Shown piece by piece: positions 55,757-64,000 of a stretch of DNA of 64,000 nt. The translations under genes were made by a program, and so were the position numbers. The notes below the pieces were generated by a model. That model did not search any database and was not told the DNA's origin. It saw nothing but the letters and a program-made list of their open reading frames with translations. The first letter of the stretch is position 1; the number at the start of each line of letters is the position of its first letter. Where the stretch lies: assembly GCF_029227915.1 (NCBI RefSeq), contig NC_079876.1, positions 25,643,828-25,707,827 on the forward strand. The letters run 5' to 3'. Source of the DNA: Hydractinia symbiolongicarpus (Eukaryota; Cnidaria; Hydrozoa; Anthoathecata; Hydractiniidae).

Positions 55757-56009
55757 TATTGTGTGTTACAACAGTGTGTTAACATTGACGAGAATTTCAT
55801 AAATAAAAAGTAGGCAAAACAAAAAACAGAAAATAGATTTTGGATCCGGGTTTTTTAATACCTCAGTACAAAGAATTATCATCGTCTTGCGCGAAAATTA
55901 AGCATAAGATAACGAACAATTTTAGGTCGATAATTTTCTTATACTTTATAAGTTTTATTACACAATAGACACCTTTAAAATTATCTTGTTTTTATATTAC
56001 CCTCACTTA

Positions 56010-56334
56010 AGATATTCATTACTATTTTTTAGTCTCTTGGAAATTTACGCTAAAATATTTTTTTCTTGCTCATTGTCAGTTGTTCTTTTACGCACAATAA
56101 GAGTCGAATAGTAAGAAACGTAACATATGTTCACAAACAGTTTAAGTTTTTGTGTTATTTGGATTGGACTTTATGTACTGCTGCCTTGGATGATTTTAAT
56201 TTATGTTTCAGTAAATAGCATTTAATATTTTATTTGTTTTTATGCAGCCTTCTCTTTTTTTTATTTAAATTTCTTTCAATTGTATTTTTTGTACCCACAT
56301 TTTGAGCGTCGAAATAAAATGACGTTACGGCAGT
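56010..56334. repeat. Dispersed 300-bp repeat, copy 2
   Basis: Partner of 46290-46614, same orientation, 9.7 kb away. Confidence 0.75.
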
Positions 56335-56717
56335 TACACTTTCACCTTTGTAATTCATGTATTTCTATTCAATTTCCTTTGTAATTCATGCATTTCTATT
56401 GAATTACCACTCTCTTTCTCCAACAGGCATCATATCATGCTCAAATGTTATAATACAAAGGTGTGTTCGCGCTTACTCGCGTCTAAATATCAAAATTATT
56501 TGTTAGTTAACCGGCGAGCTTATCCAAGTTAAAACTGACATGGGCGTTAACATGTTCTTTAACTTCTTTTTATTTTAAAATTGTTTCATAGCTACTACGG
56601 AAGAAAAAATTTATGTTGACCATGATAATTTCTTGTCCAGTAAACTGTTAAATTTCCCTTTTCTCTCCTTTAAACCCCTAAAAATAACATTTCTATTTAC
56701 AAAAGCATTTAATGCTA

Positions 56718-57216
56718 CTAAAAATTTATTTCAGGAGCTTCCAGCATCAGTACAACGCCGCTTATCACAACCACCGCCACAAATGTGACAAAAAAAATTC
56801 TGTCGAGTATGTTAACCACTTCTGTCCAATCATCCTCAATTTGTTTTGAGCACGAATCTTCCTTTAAAATGTTTTTGATAGATTTAAGGTAGTTTAGGAC
56901 TTTCTGCTGAAAGACTGTATTGGATGTTTTTAACACTTTTGTCATTAAATCTTTAATTTCGCCAATTTCTTTCATTTTTCCTTCCATTAGATCTTCTTCA
57001 TTGAAGGTATTATCTGCAAACGCGTCGTTCTCGGCTGAAAAATACATCTCGTTGACTTTCGTTGTGTTTTTATTGCAAAAAACATACTTAGATATTTTCC
57101 CCAGCAGTAGATTTTTGATTAGTTTCGGTACGGGTACCTTTCGATTAGCCAATGGAATAACTACGGAATTGACAATCAACGCTAATGCAATTTCACTGAT
57201 CATTACTGTGTAGAAT
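56718..57216 (-). CDS. Receptor exon G, TM3, loop, TM4 and stop
   Basis: Acceptor ttttttttag; RFYTVMISEIALALIVNSVV (TM3), a short acidic loop with Cys, WTEVVNILDRIFFVTFVAVV (pre-TM4 amphipathic helix and TM4), stop after EINF at 56718. Confidence 0.85.
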
Positions 57217-60200
57217 CTAAAAAAAAAATGAGTTAAAACTTTTATGACACTACTTAGTTACACAAAGATCTTAGCTGATTAAGTTGGAACTACGTGTTCC
57301 TGGCGACTGATGTAAATGACATGGAACTTTATGCGAAGTAAATTAAAAATTGCATTTAATCAACATGCCCTTTTGCTTAAAGACGAATTAAAGGTTGTTC
57401 ATGTCCTTAGTTAAGTCCTGATACTACGATTGATAAACGAATGTGAACAATTTTTTTGGAAAGTAAGAAAACATGACTGCGAAAATGGATTGGTCAATTC
57501 AGAAGATATTTCGAAACAAGTGTACATCGATGTTACGAAAGGCAAGTTCTGTAGTTGCGTCAGAAATTTGATTTTAACAAAACACTTCAACAGCTCTGTG
57601 CCGTTTGTAGAATGGCCGATTGATGAATTACCTTAAAAACTGTGTGTATGCCGTATGTGAACTGTGTAGTTCTCTCGTATTGGTAAAGTACTAAAGGAAA
57701 AGGCTTCATTGTTCAGGAATTTTGGTCGGAGTAAGCAGGTATGTGTCGTAAGTATTTATTTAGAAGCATAGGAATTATAAAATATCATAAGGCAACCGGC
57801 CTAGACGGCTTGGATTCTGAATGATAAATGATTATAAATCTAAAAATCTAGTGCAAAAACCAGCTGCGATAATTTTCATCCTATTTATGCACTTACAATT
57901 ATGTCCAAAATCCTCGAAAAAAGCAGTCCATCAACAAGTGACAGAACAATTAAATCTAACAACTTATTACCAGCCGTCAAGCAAAGCAAAAACGTAGTAC
58001 CGAACTAGCAGCTACATTTTTTATCAACCACCGTACGTTGACATTTGATGTGATATGACATTCAGCTTTGTTGGACAAAACACCATCATATGGAATCAAT
58101 AAAAATGAGCTTAAATAGTTCAGCGGCTATTTATTTGGTCGATATCAAGTAGTAGAATATGATGAGAGTTATCAATTGAAGAAGGAATTACTTGTGATGT
58201 TCCACAAGGTTCCATACTTGGACCGCTAATGTTTTCGATATTCTTTAACGATCTTGAAGAACAACTTGAAAATTAAGAAATTTTTATGTTTGCTGACGAA
58301 ATTGTTCTTTATTTTGGAGTAAATAATATCAGCACGATTATCTTTCTGGAGATAAACTATATATTATTTTAAGAACTGTATCCTGTAAAAACATTTTAAA
58401 AAATATTTAAAACAAATAAATCTGCCAAGGTGTTAAAGCCACAACCTTAGAAAACATTTAACATCCTACTAAACAGCCCTATTGGATAGGGCTGACATTT
58501 AAGTCATAACTATGACTGTTTCGGGTTTTAAACAACTTTCTGCTCTGGCACCAATGCCTCCATTATCAATTTACAAACCGTTCCCAAGTTATTTGCAAAC
58601 ATATACCATGGTGTAATATATATCAACGACGTTTGTTGTTAAATCAGTAACAAATAAGGTATTCCCTTGCCTACGCCGAGTGTAAGTAAGTAAGTAAGTA
58701 AGACAGTAACGGAAAGTTTTATGTCCTTTGGAATTCCATCTTAATGACTGGCTCTTCCTCTTCTCCGACTGTAAAGTAACATTACCGCTAGAAACACGTA
58801 TACATTGCTGTAACTTGCTTCCCTGCCACACAAGCCGATTATCGGTCAGTAGATGGCACCAAATAGGATGACAACACTAATTTAAAGTGCGCCGGATTGC
58901 AGACTCGACCTGAAAACCTTATAATGACGAGTCGAACGCGTTAACACTACACCATCTCTGAGTGTATTCTTAACCCATACAATAAAATCGCATAAAAGTA
59001 TATATTTACGGAAAGTCTAGTGAATTTCCTATCTGATGAAGACAGTTTTACTGTTGCTGCTATATTTGAAAACAGACACCTTTTTGGGGACTGAATAACG
59101 TAAAAAGAATATTTTTCTGCATTTGTTATTTACACATTGTCTATATTAGCGCGAGATGTTTTATTGTGTTTTTGTCTCCTGGGTATAGTGTATTTATCGT
59201 GTTTTGTGTGCGTAAGTTTCTGTTCGTTAGTGTGTAAAGTATCCTTGCCGTGTGTGAGTACGCATAGGTAAAGTTTGGGGAATTTTGTGTTTCAGTATGT
59301 ATATGCTTTTCTTGCGTTTGTTATTTATGTAGAATGTATTAGCTGTTCGGTATAGGGCTTCAGAATTAGTTTTGTTTTTGTCATTTTTTTATATACTTGC
59401 TTATTTCTGTTGTTTTATTACAAGCATGTAACTTAGTTTTTGTTTTCTTTGTAACGCCAATTGTGAAAGAAAAGTTAAAGTAAGCCCATTGCCAACAACT
59501 TACCAGTAGCGAACTGGTAAGTTGCGGTAACACATACACTTCAATGATTTTTAAACTCCCTCACCTTTGAGCCGAAGATATAAGGGTACCTGTTTTTCGT
59601 CCCATTCCGTTTTCATATAAACACCACTTCAGGTTAGTTTCGCTCTTTAATCGATATTTTTGGACTATTTTTCTGCTAGCACAACACAAAAAAAACTAAA
59701 TCGCGAAAATAAATTCCGCAAAATCGCTTTCGGAGAAAACTTCATAATCCTTATGATTTAATCAGCACTTACCTGACAATAATCGGTATACTTTCTGAAC
59801 TCGGTGGAATTGAATCCGATACCATTAAAACATACACAGACAAGGATAGAAAAGTTGTGATGATAAGACCAGTTCTTTCACCGGACAATGGTGGTAAAAG
59901 GAAAGAGAAGCAGGCCAACACAGCAATGAGCACTCCAGGTATTATCAGATTGTAGAAGTAGAATTTTACTCTTCGATGCAATCGAACCGTGTAAGTGATT
60001 GTAACGTATGGATTTGGACAGCAAACATATGTTGCCGATACTCTGTTTGCCTCTAGACCTATAAAATACGATTTTTTTCTTATAATTTCCTATGACTTGT
60101 TACTACATGCAACTCTCTTTCACATTGTTCTTTTTGTGAATATGCGTCAAAATAAAATCTAAATACCGTCTATCTTAAATTCTCCACTTTTTGAGAACGT

Positions 60201-63200
60201 GCTAAGATCGCCTGTTGGATTTCGGTTGTATACATCCAAAGCAAGACCGTCGTACGCCCACGAACCAAACTTAAGTGGGCAGTACTGTACGTCAAATGGG
60301 AAATAAGTCATTGACAATTTACATTCGCTCCTAAAGGATAAACGAATATAGATATGAGTTATACTTTGAAAGCACGAAGTTGTTGTGCGTAGTCGTGTTG
60401 TTTATAGCTACAAATGCGTATCTTAGGTTCAAGCGTTGGCTTTTTTAAAACGTCTTTTGATAGACTACTTATGAATATTTAACTTTATCCCAAAACTACA
60501 AATATCGATATCTACCTGCTGAATTTTTAAAACATCGACAAAAAATGCCAAAATATGAAAGAAAAATAAAGTTAATTGTGTATAAAAGAGCTTGAAAGGT
60601 TGTCTAGGAATTTGAATATTTTTTTTCAAAATTCTTGATTGGTTCTTTAGAATTTGGACTCAGAAGACTTACTTATTATGCATGATGTCATGAACTATCT
60701 CTGCGAGGGTGTTATGTTTAACATTTTTAACACAAGCCATATAGAGTTAAAAATGTTTTCTGGCCGTTCACTTTGACGCGTTTTGAATATTTTACATAAA
60801 TTTGAATATTTAGTTACCATAATTATGCTCATGCTAGTTCATGACGCCATAATTTCGCATAATTAGCACAACTTTTAATACAAATATCTCGAGAACGGAT
60901 AAAGATTTTTCAAAAAAAATTTTTGCAGGAGGTAACCTTTGCAAAGATTCAGTCCTGCAGAAAATGTTCTAGTTTAAGGTAGCTAGTTACTTGATCTTAA
61001 TTATCATTGACTTACATCTCAGTAACTCAGTAACTTTAAGAAACAATAGACCTGGTGCTAATGAAGATAGCTATCAAGTGCTAAACCAGAGTAAATGTCA
61101 CCTTAAAATCATTGGGATTAACCACACAACATCCCCAGTGCTGTATATATTAACTCTTGTTTTTCCAAAATCATCAAAACCTTGGAAACCTCGTTCCGCA
61201 CTATGGTAAACAAAGAACTAAGTTATCTGTGGGTGTCAACAGGTATTTTAAGTATATGAAAAAACATTTTCAGCAACTTATTTAGAGACTTTTTTGCATA
61301 AACAAATGACTTTCTGCACGTCGTCTTGGACATTCAAAATTGTTAAATCATTGTTTACCTGGGTAAGATTATACGGGGCAAGTTTTTGATCTCCATGACA
61401 AACTGTACTTTAATTTGCACCATGGAAATTATTTGTTAATTGTCGAATTAATTGACAAGGCAAACTGTGTAATTTTTGATCATTTTTTCCTCATGCAATT
61501 GTTTAGCAATTGTCAAAAATTTTGGCAATTGTGAAGATACTGACTGTTGGAGCCCAGAATATCCATTACTGGAAGTTTCTTAAATTTTTTGGAAGCTTCA
61601 GCCTCTGGCTTCTGATTAAAGAAGATATGGTCGGGTTTTTTTAAAATTTCTTATTATTTCTTTAATTCCGGCTAGAATGCAGGATGTAAAGGCTTACAGC
61701 TGCTCGACTTTTCATGTCAAAGTGATCACGTACCTTACAGTACGTAATGTACTTTGTTAAATGGACAAAGTCTTGCAAAAAATAAAACTGAAAACAGAAT
61801 AGAGACTGATATGGAAAGTAAAATTGTTGCAAAAAAATTGATGTAGCTTAAAATGTACATACTTATTGTACAAGGTGATATCCGGTTTCCATATTTTGTC
61901 TGGACCAACAGCCAAATAGGAAACATTTGACCACTTCGCCGGATCCCAGCGCAGGTACTGATCATTCCAATACTATGACGAAAAGAATTATTTTTCTTGG
62001 TGAAAAGATCGGAAATGATTCTAAACACACCTTTATGTTTGAACAGAAAAGATGAGACAAACTACTACTACTTGTCCAGCAAAGTCCAACAAAGAGGAGT
62101 GTTATGTGGAATAGGCGGTACAGGGAAAGAGTGATTATTCAGTTCGTTTTACATCAAGAATAGGCCATCCGGACAATAAAACCCATAGTAGGCTAGAGCG
62201 CTGAGGAAACCATTTAATTCAGGGGGATCCCTCCCATGCTGGTCGAGATGAAACTGAAGCTCTCGCATCTTAAACAGAAAATTGAATAGCATCCAAGCTT
62301 GACCCCAGCTGCTTTTACCATAGCGACAACAAACTTCGCTAGAACTATCAAGAAGCTCAGTCCATTTGAGAAGCTTATAATTTTAGGGACGAGTTTGAAT
62401 AGCAACGCCTGGCATATTAATAAACACCCTAAAACTAGCATAAACGCAAAATGAATTTATGATAACATCGTCTTGCTTATTATCAGCTCCTTGAAATAAA
62501 TACATAGTTGTTTCAATGGTGCGCGTAAGTAAAAACAATAAGGCTTCTGACATACATGTCTGATCCATACATTAGTCGTCATTATCTGTTGTTTTTCGTC
62601 CTACAAAGGAAACAATAAATACGCAATAAACATTAGGCGTGTTGTAGTTTTTTTAAGTGTCATTTTTTGCTAAATCTATTCCACTATTTTAGCTATAATA
62701 AACAGTGATAGCATTCTCAGTTGTTGAATATCAAGATTATTTCTGTCGAGTTAAAGTACCGTAATTATTCTAATTTAGTGCGGCCTCTAATTAGTGCGGA
62801 TGGCCTTTTTTCCGAAAATTTAACAATTTATTTTTCTCTCATTATTAGTGCGGATGGAGTGTTGGTAATTTTCAATTTTCGTCTTATTTAGTGCGGAAAG
62901 GGTAAAAAATTCCTCTAATTAAACTAATCTACTCTGACAAATTCGCCATTGCCGTTAAAAAATGGTGAAAAAACGGTTGGACATGTTCCTAAGTTCCTAA
63001 GTGGTAATATATCTCCTCTAATTATTAATGCAGCATGTCCAAAATAATTATTTTTCGGCCTTACTAAATTAGAATAATTACGGTAATTATCAGTAAATCT
63101 GATATTTAACAACAGTGTGCAATATCTGTCGCGCTCCTTTACAGTACACATTCATCAATTCGAACGCATAAGTCCGTGTATCGAACAAATTTTTCACTCC

Positions 63201-63881
63201 CTTAAGTATCTCCTAAAATATATTTTGTGTTGCTTAATTCGGACAGTCTTCTAGGCTAAAAATTGCTCGGTAATTCGAACGTTTTGCGCGCCTACAATCT
63301 AAAACTGTAATGAAAATAAAGATCCCTTGCGTTTTCGAACTAACGGATGTGTACTAGAGCCGTATTTTGTTTAAAATGGTTATATCGCAACCCTATTTCG
63401 CCCTCTTTCCCCACATTTTTCTACTTTGTGATAACACTTATACAAAAATGCACAGAAGACCGATGCGGGAAATATGTACGTCAGAAAGGAATCCAATGAC
63501 CGGCGAACCCGTGGATTTTTCTACGGGTTGATGACTAGCTTAGTGTATACCAGAATACTTTTGATTATGAAATTAACATTCAAACAAAGGTTAAATTAGC
63601 GTAACGTCTATAATAATGCAAATTTTCTTTCCGACTAGCTAAAAAACAATACTTGCCATATCCAGCATTTGCTTCAAAGCAATATCAAATGTCAGGTTGA
63701 CTGGTTTAGTAACACTGGAACTAGGACGTGCATCAGGGTGATAATTAGATAACAGATGGTTGATCAACAAACTATCTGGTGATGTGCCAAAACAGCCTGA
63801 AGAATAATTGGAGGAAGCGTTAATTTTGATGTATGCGCTTTTAAACGGTGATTCCCAGGGCTTTTTGCCTTTTTGATACAA
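56718..63881 (-). CDS. Acetylcholine-receptor-like Cys-loop channel, alpha type (3' part)
   Basis: A ligand-gated cation channel subunit, plasma membrane. Exons on the minus strand: A about 63880-63657 (start region beyond the window), B 62600-62556, C 61972-61863, E 60330-60167, F 60058-59773, G 57216-56718. They give N-terminal LSNYHPDARPSSSVTKPVNL, DEKQQIMTTNVWIRH, YWNDQYLRWDPAKWSNVSYL, the Cys loop CKLSMTYFPFDVQYC (13 residues between Cys), loop B-like FGSWAYDGLALDV, the vicinal pair YVCCPNPYVTITY that marks alpha subunits, TM1, TM2 (GLIITTFLSLSVYVLMVSDS), TM3, a cytoplasmic loop, and TM4 ending MLEAPEINF. Joins F-G and E-F close in frame, and exons B (45 nt) and C (110 nt) have the classic vertebrate/invertebrate sizes. 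The expected 75-85-nt exon between C and E is not seen. The gene is probably expressed, since exons have no stops. Confidence 0.85.
57217..59772. other. Receptor intron containing a decayed LINE
   Basis: 2.56-kb intron. 57890-58320 is LINE RT sequence on the plus strand. 57430-57636 is a 68-codon frame without known domain. A short (AAGT)n lies at about 58682-58702. Confidence 0.6.
57890..58320 (+). pseudogene. LINE reverse transcriptase remnant
   Basis: Visible: LPTMSKILEKAVHQQVTEQL-like text near 57890-57960, EGITCDVPQGSILGPLMFSI (about 58175-58240), FFNDLEEQL, and FADEIVLYF (FADD box with one Asp changed) near 58290. Many stops. L2/CR1-like or related. Confidence 0.6.
59773..60058 (-). 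CDS. Receptor exon F, vicinal cysteines, TM1 and TM2
   Basis: Begins at acceptor ttttatag; CC pair in YVCCPNPYV; TM1 FYFYNLIIPGVLIAVLACFS with the conserved Pro; TM2 with the intermediate ring Glu (SGERTGL); donor gtaagt. Confidence 0.85.
60167..60330 (-). CDS. Receptor exon E, Cys loop
   Basis: Acceptor atcctttag; Cys-loop signature with Phe-Pro-Phe-Asp, then FGSWAYDGLAL; donor gtattt, phase 1. Its entry phase (2) fits a direct join to exon C, which would read YNKSECKLS. Confidence 0.85.
61863..61972 (-). CDS. Receptor exon C, 110 nt
   Basis: Starts after cgtcatag with YWNDQYLRWD (loop D Trp) and ends in KIWKPDITLYN at donor gtatgt (phase 2). 110 nt, as in nicotinic receptor genes. Confidence 0.85.
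62556..62600 (-). CDS. Receptor exon B, 45 nt
   Basis: Acceptor cctttgtag, then DEKQQIMTTNVWIRH, donor gtatgt. Exactly the 45-nt exon that animal nicotinic receptor genes have at this place. Confidence 0.85.
62757..63085. mobile_element. MITE in a receptor intron (Tc1/mariner-like)
   Basis: Ends CCGTAATTATTCTAATTTAG at 62759 and its inverse at about 63064-63083, inside a TA duplication (62757-62758 and 63084-63085). Inside, 'ttagtgcgga' occurs four times. No coding capacity. Inserted between exons A and B. Confidence 0.8.
63657..63881 (-). CDS. Receptor exon A (start of ligand-binding domain)
   Basis: Contains HHLLSNYHPDARP-like text (LLINHLLSNYHPDARPSS) and the beta-1 region VNLTFDIALKQMLDM, followed by a GC donor (ATG/gcaagt) at 63656-63655. 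The next exon begins DEK, in phase 0. The upstream end lies near 63870-63881 or further. The signal peptide is presumably in an exon right of the window. Confidence 0.8.
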
Positions 63882-64000
63882 GAAAAGATAACGTATGAAT
63901 ATCCTAGCATCGTTTCGTTATATGTGAATAATTTTTACACGTCATAAGTAATAAAAGGCCAACAAAGGCGGAACTTCAGCGAACAAACCTCTATTTTACG

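Noticed and set aside
57430-57636. 68-codon plus-strand ORF in the receptor intron
   Set aside because: No recognisable motif and no repeat partner in the window.
58589-58831. 80-codon minus-strand ORF
   Set aside because: It includes an (AAGT)n repeat and has no domain signal; it lies in a receptor intron.
60640-60760. Candidate missing receptor exon ending at a gtaagt donor (minus strand)
   Set aside because: The text around it (HNTLAEIVHDIMHNK) resembles a repeat-derived frame, not a receptor sequence, and no acceptor gave a fitting phase.
61735-62028. Hydrophobic 97-codon ORF as an extra membrane exon
   Set aside because: It overlaps receptor exon C in another frame; the hydrophobic part is intron sequence.

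Overview
The window is AT-rich nuclear DNA from an animal. Genes are split by short GT-AG introns with good polypyrimidine tracts, and the mobile elements are of metazoan types (R2-like, L2/CR1-like, Penelope, DIRS and BEL/Pao retroelements; pogo, Ginger and hAT DNA transposons). The nicotinic receptor gene at the right end keeps the 45-nt and 110-nt exons typical of animal receptors. The mix of element families fits a cnidarian best; that is an inference from family content, not a proof.

Region 1 (1-28.0 kb) is a nest of mobile elements. At least four copies (A at 1.4-3.4 kb, B at 10.1-13 kb, D at 19.5-20.6 kb, C at 23.1-28.0 kb) and two extra USP scraps belong to one non-LTR retrotransposon family. 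It joins an R2-like reverse transcriptase, a CCHC knuckle, a PD-(D/E)XK-type endonuclease and a C-terminal ubiquitin-specific protease (USP) domain. In copies B and C the nuclease and USP lie in one open frame. This RT-nuclease-deubiquitinase fusion is the most unusual system seen here. Around it lie a decayed pogo transposase (minus, 4.0-5.5 kb), a PHD-finger exon present twice in a segmental duplication (5.57-10.08 and 17.63-19.23 kb), a pogo-like transposon with clean ends and a TA target duplication (6541-9372) that carries a transposase plus a divergent HIRAN-like gene, a five-exon Ginger/KRBA2-like integrase gene (13.2-16.7 kb, minus), a Penelope GIY-YIG fragment (22 kb) and a 3.3-kb L2/CR1-like LINE inserted into the USP of copy C.

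Region 2 (28-34.5 kb) holds two copies of a long-inverted-repeat element with MADF-like coding scraps and a repeated promoter/first-exon cassette. The second copy ends in a 430-bp-arm hairpin.

Region 3 (34.5-55 kb) is mostly non-coding. It contains a four-pass membrane protein gene (MS4A-like, five exons with a 23-nt microexon, 36.2-37.7 kb), DIRS, BEL/Pao, hAT and gag-like remnants, several repeat families, and a small two-exon gene for a predicted secreted cysteine-containing protein (51.4-52.9 kb).

Region 4 (55-64 kb) is the 3' part of a Cys-loop acetylcholine-receptor alpha-type gene on the minus strand. It has six recognised exons, and its introns hold a MITE and a decayed LINE. The 5' end lies beyond the right edge.

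No rRNA, tRNA or CRISPR array was seen.
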